64,000 nucleotides of DNA, from NCBI GenBank assembly GCA_026225945.1, contig JAMJFZ010000596.1:2280001-2344000 (forward strand), read 5' to 3'. Numbering within the stretch: the stretch's first letter is position 1; every line of letters starts with the position of its first letter. This stretch comes from Cricetomys ansorgei (taxonomy: Eukaryota > Chordata > Mammalia > Rodentia > Nesomyidae). Positions 21,480 through 34,100 of this stretch are shown one piece after another. The notes under the pieces were generated by a model. That model worked only from the letters and a program-made list of their open reading frames with translations, was not told the origin of the DNA and searched no databases. The position numbers and the translations under genes were made by a program.

Positions 21480-23250
21480 TCCGGTGAGGGAGGGGCAGAG
21501 TAGAGGAAGTAATAAGAATAAAACCACACCTCTTGTGGATGGGACACGCTTCTCTCTCTATTCCTTCTTCTCTTCATCTACTCCTGCTCTTCTGTTCCTC
21601 TTCCTGCTCTTCCTGTTGCTCCTTCCCTTCTGTTCCTTCTCTTCCTACTCTTCCTGTCTGTCTGTTTTCCCATGTGTCTTACGTATTTTTTGACAAAGCC
21701 CGTCATGGGGAAAGACTGCATTACAATCACATCTTAATCATAACTACATAATGATTACAGGATTTACATTTCAGTGATTACAAGTTCCATATTTTAAAAA
21801 AAACAAGTTACCATAAAACCCACACCGGAAGACCTAGTTTTCCATATATATTTTCCCACAGTACATCTATATCCTAGAAGCAAGTTTTCCATTATAAATT
21901 AACAGAGTTTTAGCAAGCCAACTATTTCCACAGCCAGCTTCTGTTGTAATTGGCAGGTTGCTAGGGAACGAGTACACGTCATAGGACCCTAACACACACA
22001 ATTCTTATGTAGTTAACACAGTGAAACAAGTTTATTATAACTGGAAAACTTTTAAGTCAGGGGTCTCTTTGCTTTTCTTAGGTACAAGTGTTAGGGACAG
22101 ACGGAAGGAGACCCCCAGAAATCACCAGGACTCAAGATCGATGCAAAAGCAGGAGGTTTATTTCCAACACGCTGGGGTCCCCTCCCACAGATTCCTCAAG
22201 CAAGGAAGGTGGGAATGACCATCAGCACACTCTGAGCATGGTTTATATATGCTTTTCAAAGGCAGAGCCCAGCAACAGAGTACCAGGCACATTTTATTGG
22301 CTACACAGTCATGTGGGTACAGACCCTCAAACTGATTGGTGCTGGCATATAGCAAGGTTGCAGGCTCCTAGAAAATGTAAGCTCAGGGTTTTAGTCAAGG
22401 CAGGGTGGGGGCGAGACACTGGACGGAGGACTCCTAGCCCAAGGCTGTCAGTCAGCGGTCCGTATCTTGTTGGTCCCAGAAACTGTCTTCTTTCTTATCT
22501 TAGTTCTGGTAACTGTTCTGAGTTACCTTGCCCCTGACTTGGGCCTACACAGTTTTGGTGCTCTTAGAAGCCTGACTAAAGTTTGGCTGCTTTGGTCTTG
22601 TCCTTTCAAAAGGAGAATCTGCTGCACAGCTCTATAACCCCAAACTCATCAGTAAACTTTTGATTACAGAGACAGGAAAGAGTCAATTTTATTTGTGGTT
22701 GAGAAAGTTTAAGCCTAACAATGGGCACTGAAACTCATGTGTTATTACTTGATCATGGGTCATGTTTCATCGGTGAAACTCGTGGGCCCTAGCAATTAAG
22801 CTTTCTTTGTTCTAGCTTTCCTAACCCTGACCAAACTTAAGTTACTGATTCTAAGGCAGCTGGCAAAACATCCTAACTTAACCCTGGGACTACGTGTGAA
22901 AAACACCTACTGTTCTTAACTACACATGCTTTTTAGTTATTCTTTCTGAGTTTCAACAGAGTCACCAATTCACCTGAGTGGCACTGCCTTGCCCAGGTGG
23001 CATTGCTCCAGGGAAAATCATCACCATTGCAATGTGTGCCAGCAGCACTGCCCAGTGCGGGGTTAGAGACCCCACAGAGCAGCCATGCTACAAGAGAGAC
23101 AGGGAGACCGACAAGCACGACAAGGCCCAGCAGAGGCAAAGGGCGTTCAGGAGACAATCCCCGGAGGCCAAGGCAAAAACCTGCTGTCGCCGTGCCAACC
23201 AGTAGGCTGCCTGCTGCTCCCCTGCGCGGCTCCCGGCAAATAAGCACTCT
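21480..23250 (-). mobile_element. ERV/LTR-like block B, paralogous to block A
   Basis: Shared features with block A include CGTGGGCCCTAGCAATTAA versus TGTGGGCCCTAGCAATTAA, TTTCTGAGTTTCAACAGAGTC and GGTTAGAGACCCCACAGA. It is interrupted at 22089-22552 by a younger LTR. It ends about 10 bp before the B1 at the Nktr CpG-island edge. Confidence 0.6.
22089..22552 (-). mobile_element. Solo LTR nested in block B
   Basis: About 464 bp with TG..CA ends (minus strand TGTGTAGGCC to CCCTAACA), TATATAAA at 22249-22242 and AATAAA at 22162-22157, in the right order and spacing for U3-R-U5. It resembles class I (gammaretrovirus-like) rodent LTRs. No internal retroviral genes flank it, and I see no clear target duplication. 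Confidence 0.75.
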
Positions 23251-23261
23251 TTGTTCTGGTT

Positions 23262-23372
23262 TTTTTTGGATAGGCCGCTCTGCATAGCCCTGGCGGTCTT
23301 GGGTCGAGCTCACCGAGCTCCACCCGCTCTGCCCCTGCTGTGTGCGGGGGTCACGGTGCGCGCCACCACGCC
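23262..23372 (-). repeat. B1 SINE inside the Nktr CpG-island edge
   Basis: Reverse B1 with GCATAGCCCTGGCGGTC and GTGCGCGCCACCACGCCCGACC. It has an internal deletion and unusually many intact CpGs. Confidence 0.75.
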
Positions 23373-23822
23373 CGACCGCAGCGAGCCCTCGGAGCCGCTG
23401 AGCGTCTGCAAACGGCAGGCCGACGGACGGGACAGGGTCTCCGCAGCCCAGGCCCGGGCGGCAGCGCGCAGCCCCGGCTGGCTGCAAAGGCAGACACCCG
23501 CCGGCTCCGGAGCGGGGATCAGGGCCGTGCGTGGCCACGCGGACGTCCCCGTTAGCACTCTACGAGCGCCTCGCTTGTTCGATGCCTGGTGCACCGTGTG
23601 CCGCCGTGCTGGGCGCCGCGCTCGGGTAGGCCAGGCCTCCCAGCACGCGCAGGCTCTGCCGGGCAGGGTGAGGCCGGGCCGGTGCCGGGCGCCTCTCCCC
23701 TGGGGACCACAGCCCGCGGCGCGCTGCGCCGCGCTCGCGAGAGACAGCAGGCCCGGAGCCACGTCGGCCCGGAAGCCCCGGCGGCAGCTACGCGGCCCCG
23801 CACGGGCCAGATCTCCAGGAAC

Positions 23823-23972
23823 TCTCGCGATGCCGCGCGCGCGAGCCCGTGTTGACAGCGCTCACACGTCTGCGCACTCGCGATTGGCCCGCTGACTCTG
23901 AGGGGCAGGGCGCGGAGGGCCCTCGGTCGGCAAGACGTCGGACTCTCGCGATATTTGCCTCCAGTCTCGCGA
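23823..23972 (+). promoter_or_regulatory. Nktr: Nktr promoter: three TCTCGCGA motifs and inverted CCAAT box
   Basis: TCTCGCGA occurs at 23823-23830, 23944-23951 and 23965-23972. This is the core of the palindromic TCTCGCGAGA element found at CpG-island promoters and bound by BANP. ATTGG, an inverted CCAAT box, is at 23883-23887. No TATA box is visible. The start site is inferred to lie downstream, between about 23,900 and 24,060. Confidence 0.7.
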
Positions 23973-23979
23973 GCCTTGG

Positions 23980-24094
23980 CGTGGCGCTGGGCGGCTGGCC
24001 CTGTCCCTGAGGAGGTGGCGTTCCGTTGGTGACGTTGGGCTCCGACGGCGCTCGCAGGGCGATCTCCTGCGCTGACCCGGAGCCGTGCGGCCAG
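23980..24094 (+). other. Nktr: Nktr non-coding exon 1 (5' boundary unknown)
   Basis: A consensus donor (CAG|GTGAGG) follows position 24094, and a good acceptor (CGTCCGCAG) ends at 24229 before the coding exon. This gives a 135-bp intron in the 5' UTR. The 5' boundary given is an estimate. Confidence 0.55.
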
Positions 24095-24248
24095 GTGAGG
24101 TGAGGACTCCCGACGGCAGTGCGGGAGGGTGCGGCCGGGCCGGCGGGCGGCCCCCTGGCGGCCGCGCCCCTGTCGGCGGCCCCGCCCCGCCCCGGCCGCG
24201 CGTCCTCAGCGCCCTCCTCTCGTCCGCAGCTCCGGCCGCCGCTACGCG

Positions 24249-24306
24249 ATGGGCGCACAGGACCGGCCGCAGTGCCACTTCGACATCGAGATCAACCGGG
24301 AGCCGG
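24249..24306 (+). CDS. Nktr: Nktr exon 2 (first coding exon)
   Basis: The ATG follows 19 nt of UTR in this exon (acceptor ends 24229). It encodes [19 protein letters not shown], the start of the cyclophilin fold, and leaves one base of the next codon before donor GTGAGC. Confidence 0.95.
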
Positions 24307-27300
24307 GTGAGCGGGGTCGGGGCCGGGGCCGTGCGGGGGGCGCTGCCGAAGGACCGGGATCGGGATCCGGGCCAGGGCTGGGGCCGGGGCCGGGGCCGGG
24401 GCCGGGAAGGGGGGCGCTGCCGAGGGACCGGGGCCGGGGCCGTGCGGGGGGCGCTGCGGAAGGACCGGGACCGGGGCCGGGGCCGGGAAGGGGGGCGCTG
24501 CCGAAGGACCGGGACCGGGGCCGGGGCCGTGCGGGGGGCGCTGCGGAAGGACCGGGATCGGGATCCGGGCCAGAGCTGGGGCCGGAGCCGGGAAGAGGGG
24601 CGCTGCCGAAGGACCGGGGCCGGGGCCGGGAAGGGGGGCGCTGCCGAGGGACCGGGGCCGGGGCCGTGCGGGGGGCGCTGCAGAAGGACTGGGATCGGGA
24701 TCCGGGCCAGAGCTGGGGCCGGAGCCGGGAAGGGGGGCGCTGCCGAAGGACCGGGACCGGGATCGGGATCGGGGCCAGGGCTGGGGCCGGGGCGGGGGGC
24801 GCTGCCGAAGGACCGGGATCGGGGCCAGGGCTGGGGCCGGGGCGGGGGGCGCTGCCGAAGGACCGGGATCCGGGCGGGGCAGACCCCGCCCCCGCCTCCA
24901 GGCGCCGCCTCAGGCCGTCCGCCTAGGCGGTGCGGGTCAGCGTGCGGAGTGGCCGGGGTTCCTAACCGCAGCCCAGGAGCTGGTTAACCGCCTAGTGTCT
25001 TGACTCCGGGGAATGGCTTAGCTCCCGCAGCCCCGGGATTGCTCCGCGGAGAGCTGCAGCCTTGATGCTTTATCTTAGGGGTTCCGCGGAGGGTAGCCGG
25101 TCGTCGGGACCCACGTACAGGTGTGTGCACGCACACGTAGCAGACCTAGGTGGGCACTCGAGTGCGCAGCGCACGCAGCACCCAGAACGTGCGTAAACAT
25201 ACCTTTTCTGGCGTGGTTGTTTCAGGCGCGGAGGTCTAGACTGAGCTGTGTTGTGCGCACCACGTTTTATTGCTGCTTCTTAGGAAAACGCGTCCTGGGC
25301 TCTGGAGATCCCGCAGTGCCTAAAACAAAAGCTGCCTGTTCTGTGTTTATGTCCTGCTGGGAGAAGACGGGCGCTGGACAAAGGAGTAAACACATTTCCT
25401 CCAGTAGTGCTGTGTTAATCGTCTGGAGAAGATGGCATTTGAGTGGATGCCGAGCTGGACCCTGTGGCTGTATTTGAGAACGGTGCTTAGTAGTGGGCAG
25501 CGGTTAGCACAGGTTCTGAGACAGTGTTTGTGTTTTGAGGTGTTGCTGGAGTAGAGGGAAGGGATAAGCAGGACTGACTCCATCGTAGAGGAAGATGTTA
25601 AAGGATTCTGGACAAAGGCATGAAGTGATCTTAAAAATTTTGTTTTCTCCCATTCAGCATTTCAACCCTTACTGTATCTGCAGTTCATTCAGCATTTACC
25701 AAACTTATTCTGGGGATTTTTCACAGATTTTTGCAAACCTGAGGTGTGAGCATACTCAGAAAGCAGAGACTAGTTACTTAGGAGTATAACTTGAAGTAGT
25801 GTTTTTCTAGAACGTCCGAGGACCTGGCTTTGATCCCCAGCACTTTAGATAGATGTGAGTCTTGAAAAGAAAGTACTTAGCATGGCTACAAGATCTTTGC
25901 TCCATGTCTATTTTTTAGGCCATCTTCTATTTTTAACTCTTAAAAACAAATAAAACCTCTGTTATCTGGAGCATGGATTAAGACCTGAGCAAGGATTAAG
26001 AATCAGCTAGGAACATAGTTCAGTGAGAGGGTGCTTGTTTATCATATGAGAGGCTCCAAGTTCAATACCCAGCGTCACAGATACAGTAATTTACTTGGAT
26101 ACGCAAAGGTGCTGCAGAAATCAAGACATTTGAGAACTGAGTACAGCATCGTGTATTTTCAGTTACCATCAGTACAGATGCAAAGCACTAACTATTGAGT
26201 GAATGCAAATATAGACTAGAAAGGGGAAAACCTTTACGTTGTATACTAGGTTTTCTGTATGAATCCTATTGTTCCTCTTGGAAATAATTCTGTGAGTGTT
26301 CTTTTGTTGTTATTAATGTTTTTATGAAGATTTTAATGTATTTGATAGATAAGGAGTATTTGTTCACTTCTCTGTTGCTTATTGATGTATTGGTTATTTG
26401 TATCTTTTAAGAAACAGGTGCATTTAAGTAACTGGTCAGATTTATGTGCACAGGAGTTGTTTGCCGTAGTCTGTAGTGACAGCTCCTGACTGCAGATGTG
26501 TTGTTTACCCATCTGATGGTGGTGTGAACCTGGGAGAGCTGGGCCTGAAATTGAGGGGGGGCTAATGTCTTGTGTAACAGCCAGCCTTGTTCAGAACATT
26601 AGACAGTTTGTACTCTTCAGGGTTAAGAGTCACCTGTGTGAAGTGTACAGTCCAGGGACAAGCCACAGGTGGCACAACCATGTTTTTCCATAGAGGCATG
26701 TAAACAAGTAACAGTTGAAATGAGTAATCTGAAGTGAACTCACTCTTTACCTGCTACACCAGGGAGGCACACATGCACAGTACAAGAACAATTCTTTATC
26801 TTTGAAGAAACTGAGGTCACAAGACTCTTGCCCTGTTCTGGAGTTTTCTCACAAATACTCAGAATTCCCCTGACTCCATTCTTGAGCTGTGTGTTCCAAC
26901 AATGTGTGTCTGTTGTCTTTTTTCTCTTAAGTCAGTCTACCTAGAAACTTATCAGTTTCATCTCTCAAGAACCAGATTTTTGTGTCATTGAATGATTTTC
27001 TGTCCTTTTCAACTTTAAGTTTTTAATCATTTCTTTCCAATGCTTGTTTTGGTTTTATTTTTCTCCTAGTTTCTTAAAGTAGAAGCTTAGATTGTTGCTG
27101 ACTTGATTCCTTTTCTAATATAAAGGATAAATTGTATATACATAGGGAAGTTTAAATGTATTCCATAAATTTTGATGCTCTTTATTTTCTTGCGGCTCAA
27201 AATATTTAATTTTCTTGGAGATTATCTTTAACTTATGAATTATTTAGAAATGTTTTGATTTCTAAGTGCAGGTTAGATATCTTTCATCCAGAATGCTTGT

Positions 27301-30300
27301 AATAAAGAATTCAGAATTCAGATTTTATTTTGAAGTTTAGAAACCTTTGCAAAAAGATATTGGGGCAATTTGTTTCTCTTTCATATACATGCTGTACACA
27401 TGGCCTGAGGGTAATTTTACTTTGGTGTTGGTTTGCTGTGTGTGTTGTAACTGCTACTGTATCAGGTGGAACTTTTTCACTTGTGGTGAATCTTATTCTT
27501 AAGATTTGAAATCTTACTCAAAAAGTGTAAGATTTGGACCTTTAGAATTTTTGGATAGAGATGCTCAACATTTTCTTTCTCCTTCCCTCTCTCTCCCCCA
27601 CCCCCTTTCCTTTTTTGAGACAAGTCTCTCTATGTATGTAGACCTGGCTGGCCTCAAATTCACAGAGACCCTTCTGCCTCTGCCTCCCAAGCGTTGGGAC
27701 TAAAGGTGTGTGCCATCAGGCGAGACTTAAATTTTAAAATGGATTACTTGTAGATAACAGGTGACTCTTGATTTTTGTTTTTTTCTTTTGAACATCTCTG
27801 TCATTTATGTGTAACTGCATTAAACATTGTTTCTGTGTTTGAATTTGCCATTTCATTTTGTTGTGAGGCCAGGTTTCACTGTTCGCCAAGCTAGCCTTAA
27901 ATTTTTCAAGGCCACACACTCTTAATGTGTCCACGGGCAATTGCATCATGACTCTTGCCTTGAAATGCTTGAGTGCTAGAGTGCGCGTGTCTAGGTAGAA
28001 GGCTGTTTCTAGGTAGAAGGCGAGGTGAGTTAGCACAGTCCTGTGGCCTCACTCCTACTCGGGCTCCGTGCATGCTAATCTAGCACTCCACCAGCTGAAC
28101 TACAGGCCTAGCCCCAGAGGGATTTCCTCAGGCTTTTCTAGCTTTGGGATCTCTTTCTTTTTTCTTATTTTATCTATTTATTCATGTACTTATTTTTTGT
28201 GGGCCTGAGAGAAATACCATAAATCCTTGGCAGTTTATCAAAATAGATAAAAATGAGGATATGATTAAAATGTAGCTTTTTACTTTACTATTTAAGAATT
28301 AAATATGAATTAAAATATGTCCTTAGAAAACAGTGTGAAGTATTTGAAAATTTTATCAAGGAATTAAGGGGTAATGCCAGACACGTGTGACCTTGATCAG
28401 GATGGTAAGCCTCTTTGTGAAGTAGAATTCGAGACAGGCTGTTTCTCTTTGTAGCCCTGGCTGTCCTGGAATTTGCTCTACATGTAGACCAGTCTGGCCT
28501 CAAACTCAGAGATCCGCCTGCCTCTGCCTCCAGAGAGCTGGGATTAAAGGTGTGAGCCAACACTGCCTGGATCTTCTACTCTTTTATTGCTCATGAGTTA
28601 GATAAGACTCCTGTGTAATAGTTCCTATATGACAGGGGTCTTGAAGAGAGTTACTAAATAATGCAACTTACAGAATAGAGCATGGTTTTGTATCATGGAT
28701 TTAATGGGATATATTAATAACTGTGCCAAATGTATTAAGGCAGACTATTCTTTGTTATACCACAATTAGATAACCAGCTTGAGAGGTGGTGTGGGAGGAA
28801 CAATCAGTTGGGTAACACCAGCACTCTGGCTCACTCTTGTCTCAGCAGTGATTTGAAAAGGAATTTTTAAATTAAGTTTGTTTATTTAATGTATGTGTAT
28901 GGGTACAAGCATGTGGCGATCAGGAGATAGCCAGCAGGAGAGTGGGTTCTCTTTGACCATTTGGCCCTGGAGCCCAGACTCAGATTGTTAGGCTTGGTAA
29001 CAAGTTCTTAGACTCACTGAGACATCTCAACAGGCCCTCTTTTAGTTTTCTTAAGAGTTTGGTCTGGACTGGATGATTGTAAGTTTAAGGTCCTCCTGAG
29101 CTACAAATCGAGTTCAAGGGTAGCCTGAGCAACTTACTGGAGCCCATGTCTCAAAAAGTATAAAGAAGGTAAGGCCTGATTGGCTAGTCTTGAAGGCTAA
29201 TGAACAAAGTTTTTAATGGTTTTGGCTTTTTTTGTGTGTAAGTATACAGAAACTTTGAGAAGATAAAGTCTACTTGTTAGTTCCTCCTTTTACCTTTTGC
29301 TTTCTATACTGCAGTCAGACCCCAGGCACCAGGCGTGCCGACAAGCACTCTGCCTTTGAGCTGCACACCCAGCTCCTCCCTCTCACCTGCCCTGAGTTGT
29401 TTGTTTTCTTTTTGATACATATTATGATCAGAGCTTATGTGTGTCACTGAAAATAGACTACTGAGCCACATTGACTTTTCAGAGATTATATCTTCAGAGT
29501 GCCTTCTGTCCCAAGTTCCAAAAACTAAAAGCATCATAGTACCTGTTTTCTATAAAATAATACTATTCGGTTAAACTATTTGTTGAAAGCCTACAGTTTG
29601 TCTCACAAATGAGCTTAGTTCAGGTTAATATTTTCTCATTTTTTACAGTGGTCAATTTCAGTATAAAATTTGCTTTGTAGTGAACTATCTCAAGCTACAC
29701 CTCTTTATAGGCAGAAATTATAGTTTTTTTCTGATAAAGTTTGTATTTCATTCAAAATGGAAGGCTAGACATATAATTCAGTGGTAGAGCATGTACTTAA
29801 TATGCTCTGTCATGCATTAGGAATCTTTATCCTAAGGTATGTGTATGTGTCCGTTTCTGTGTATTCATTTTTGTGGGTTTGCACATGCATCGTGTTCTCA
29901 GACATCTTCCATCTTGTCTGAGACACTTCATGTAAGTCACCTAGTTGCGGTGTTAACCCTCCCCCATTTGCATCTGCCATTTACATGAGTTCTGGGGATT
30001 CGATCTTAGGTCTTCGCACTCGTGGTCTAATTGCTTTGCCCATTGAGCCATCTCCCCAGCCCTTGCTCTAGGATACTAAAAAAAATGTATGAAGATGGCA
30101 ATTTGCTTCGTCTTTATTTTTATCTTATGTGTATGAGTGTTTTGCCTGCATGTGTGTCTGTGTGCGACATGTGTGTATCTCGTGCCTGTGGAGGCCATAA
30201 GAGGGCATAAGAGCTCTTGGAACAGGAGTTACTGTAAGCCACTATGTGGGTGCTGGAAATGGAGCCTGGGTCTTCTGTAGGAGCAGCCAGTACTCAACTG

Positions 30301-31131
30301 CTAAGATGGCAATGTTTTTAACCTTGCATCAAATTCTTTTAATTTGATCCAAGTTTTAATGTTTGTCTATCCCCCAATCTTAATGTGATATAGAGAAGTC
30401 AAAGCCTTTGCTCTAAACCATGTCTCATGAGATTGGGAATCCAGAATGGCTTTTTTATTTATTCAGTTTTTTTTTTTAATGCATGCTCTATCTACGTGTA
30501 CACCTGCGTAGCATCTGACCCCATTATAGATGGTTGTGAGCCACCATGTGGTTATGGGACTTGAACTCAGGACCTCTGGAAGAGCAGTCAGTGACATACT
30601 TCTCTCCAGCCCAGAGATTAAGAATCCAATAGAAACTTATCTGCATCATGTCAGAAGGTGAAATAGTTGGGATTTTAGAAAATTATTACTACTTTTGATA
30701 TTGTGGCTAGGTCTACATCTTGGGACACAAATTTATTGTGCTAGTAGGAGATAAGTAACTTAAAAGTTAGTCACCTGTAAGGGAGAAACTTTCACCAGCT
30801 TTCGTTTTAAAGCCTTATGTGTTTTAGGGGAGGGAAACAAACAAACTTGATTTAGATGTTACTATGGTCTTAAGAAAGCCTAGGTTGAAGCTGGCATAGT
30901 GGCACACTGCTTTATCTCTGCACTCAGGGGCGGGGGTGGGGGCCGGGGCGGGGCAGGGCTCTATGTAGAGAATTCTCTCTCCTTAGCCCTGGCTGTCTCT
31001 GTAGGCCAAGCTGGCCTTGACCCCACAGAGATCTACAAACTCACAGATCTACGTGCCTTTACCTATTGAATGCTGGGTACTGGGATTAAAGGTCTGAGCA
31101 ACAATGCCTGGCCTTGTTTTGTGTCTTTTTT

Positions 31132-31162
<31 letters not shown>

Positions 31163-34100
31163 GAGGCAGGGATTTTCTGTGTAACAGCCAGCTGTCCTAG
31201 AACACACTATGTAGACCAGGCTGGCCTTGAACTCACAGAGATCTGCCTGCCTCTGAGTGCTGGGATTATAGGCATATGCCTATATGGTTGTTTTATATCT
31301 TCTTATCCTGCAGGCAAGCATTGTGCAAATGATTCCAAAGATCTAATTATGTTTTGACCTGCACAGCTTATGATTGTGAGCTTGATGCCCATCTCAGCTG
31401 TTTTAGGCATCGTTGAGAATTGGAGATTCTCCAGTTTGACTTTGTCAGTGTTTAGTCTGCAAAGTGTTGATGCAGGGAAATCTCCTCATAACATGGTCAC
31501 TAAGGATCTCACTTGGTATCCATGACAGGTACCTGTAGTGTAGGAAGGGTAGACTGGGATAGCTAGAAACATTGACTGTTAGTGTTAACAGTAGAACTTG
31601 GTTTGTGTCTATTCTAAACATGACTTATATTTGATCTACAATTAATTTTGATTTGTCCTGTTTCTTTAAATGTCCATAAGGGAAAAACATTGTAGACTGA
31701 GGGAAGAAATGAGATTAGGAGAGGAATTGTAAACTAAAACTCCATTTCTTGGGGGCAGTGAGATGGCTCAGTGGGAAAAGGTACTTGCTGCTGAGCCTGA
31801 CCTCTGAGTTTGATCCCTGGAACCCTCCCTCATAGTGGAAGGGAAACTCATTCTGGCAAGTTGTCCTTTGACCTCAACACAGTCTCTGTAATACATGCAA
31901 AGCAAAGCTCCCAATTAATAAAAGGAAATGTAATCAACTTTGTTTTTACTGAGACTCTTTCAGCGTGTCTATGCAGTCAGAACTGTTTTTATGATAATAC
32001 TATAAATAAGTATTTGCATTCTCAGGGAGATCTCATTTCACTGACCTGAGAGCTAATGGAATGTGTGCTTGGGTATTATGTCTTAAAGAAATGTCCAAGT
32101 TTTGATTTATATATGCTAATTAACAAGCGTCGCCCATAAACAACAGCTTAGTAATTTTAAACAGTTCAAAAGAATCTCGAGATTAGAATTTGTCAACTAT
32201 TTTTCTGGGCATAGGGAAATCAGTTGCAGACTTGTTCCTTCTCAGTACTGTCTATGGTAGGTAGTATTGGTTCTTCTGAGCAACCTGTTTTCCCTTGGCT
32301 CTCAGGGAGAGCATTGAGTGTGGATACAGTTTAGGTGATTGGCTCCAAACAGTCCAGGGAAGGAAGCTCCAGAAGGCATGGAAGAGCTTTCCTTGTAACT
32401 GTGTAGGTTAGAATAGGCTCTTAAGGTGGGTATGTTCGTCCCTGACAGGCCTACAGGTCATGCACTATTAATTAGGAATACTTGGAGCTGGGTGTGTACG
32501 TCGCTCAATACTAGAGTCCTTGCTGCGCATATATGAGGCCCTGGGTTTGATCTTTAGCCCAGCAAAATGAAACAAACAAAATCATTTTGTTTGTCATTAG
32601 TTCTGTATTAAAGGGATCTAATGTACAAGAAGGCCCTATTAAAAAAACACTTCAAATCCTACAATTTTTGTGCTAGAGCTACGAGTTTTAACACTAACAA
32701 TGTATGGGGTTGATCTCCAGTATTGTTTAAAAAAAACCCAAAAAACAAAAGGAACTTATTAGGTATCTCCCAGTTAAGCTCTTCTCTTATATGAAATACT
32801 GGTGTATTATCAACTTGTTGACTGTTCTTTTCCCTTGTGTATTTCGTTTCAGTTGGTCGAATTATGTTTCAGCTCTTCTCAGACATATGTCCAAAAACAT
32901 GCAAAAACTTCCTATGCCTGTGCTCAGGTGAGTGAGTTTATAACTTACGTCTGATAAGAAAGCCAGGCGACTGCAGTTGTATCTGTTTTAATGCAGGGGA
33001 GCCTTCATAAAATACAGTGGTTTGTGAAGTGAGTTTACAACTAAAATGCTATGGTTACTTCATCTGAAATGAAGGAGACATTTCTTAAAAGGACAGGAGG
33101 AAAAAGAAATAAGAATCTACTTCATGTAACAATCTTTATGTATTTTTTGTCAAATAAGAGTTTCCGAAATTAGTCTTAGAAAAATGTTATCCAAATTTCA
33201 ATTCTTTAAATAAATTTAGCACCTCAAATTACAAAACATAATTAGTATCATTTCATTGGTGGCATTGCATACACCCTAGCCAAGCAGAAGAAAACAGAGA
33301 TAATGTTCAACATTAGAAATAGCACACTTAATTTTTAAGACTTATATGTGAACACAAAGACAGACAACATTTGAAACAATTTCCTTGATTTCATTCTTGG
33401 TGAAATAATCATCTGCATTCTATCTCTTGTAGCATGTAGAATTGTTTCTGGATCAGTTCACATTTGCTTTGTGGGTTATGTCTGTTTGCTACATACACGT
33501 GTCATCTGTGTCTTAAATCTCAGTAATCCGCGCGTGGGAGGGATTTGACTGTGGTTAGTTGGTTGGTTATTCCCATGGAATGCTGGGTTAGTAGCTAAAC
33601 TTCTATTTTTTTTTTTCCCCAGGGGAGAAAGGCCTTGGGAAAACAACTGGGAAGAAGTTATGTTATAAAGGTTCTACATTCCACCGTGTGGTTAAAAACT
33701 TTATGATTCAGGGTGGGGACTTCAGTGAAGGTAGAGCTCAAAGTTATATTCCTAATGAATGCATCCGTCAGTTTTAAAGCGTCTCATTACTGCTTTTAGT
33801 TGTCAGTCTCGTGTCACAGAGGGGTGTGAATAATGTGCCGTCAGTGCGTCACTGCTGGGTGAGCAGGTGCTAGAGATCAAGTACAAGACTGGCGCTTTAT
33901 TCATGTAATTTATTTTAGTAACAGTATAATTATCTGATAAGTTATCTTCCAGTGGACACCATTGTACTGTCCAGTTAGATCTAGTCTAGAAATTTCGTGG
34001 TGTGACTACTTGAAATAAACGGGTCAGAGAGAGCATAATTTTCCCATAGTATTTATCATACTGTTTTTAAGATTAAATTAATCAAATGCTCCTAGAATCA

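Larger units (their letters stand above)
19430..23255. other. Intergenic region Ss18l2-Nktr
   Basis: There are no coding exons. It contains an L1 3' relic, ERV-like block B with a nested LTR, and a short CA run at 21,150-21,180. The stretch 19,430-20,130 shows nothing I can identify. Confidence 0.8.
23260..24950 (+). promoter_or_regulatory. Nktr: CpG island spanning the Nktr promoter, first two exons and start of intron 2
   Basis: CG dinucleotides are dense through this segment, which begins inside a reverse B1 SINE and ends after the GC minisatellite of intron 2. Long apparent open frames on both strands here come from low stop-codon frequency in GC-rich DNA. Confidence 0.8.
24307..32852 (+). 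other. Nktr: Nktr intron 2 (8.5 kb)
   Basis: It starts with the GC minisatellite. From about 25,000 on it is AT-rich non-coding sequence with B1, B2, B3 and ID SINEs (listed separately). I see no coding exon; the longest open frames have no recognisable product. Confidence 0.9.

Noticed and set aside
22933..23538. 201-codon minus-strand frame, similar at its end to a frame at 16639-16878
   Set aside because: The similarity comes from the shared ERV-like block; the upstream part is CpG-island sequence. No intact known retroviral domain is visible.
23251..23895. 214-codon plus-strand frame and several others in the Nktr CpG island
   Set aside because: GC-rich sequence has few stop codons; the frame starts inside a B1 SINE and has no recognisable product.
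24085..24987. Open frames of 265-300 codons rich in Gly, Arg and Pro
   Set aside because: They run across the Nktr exon 2 and the GC minisatellite. Absence of stops follows from base composition and repeat structure.
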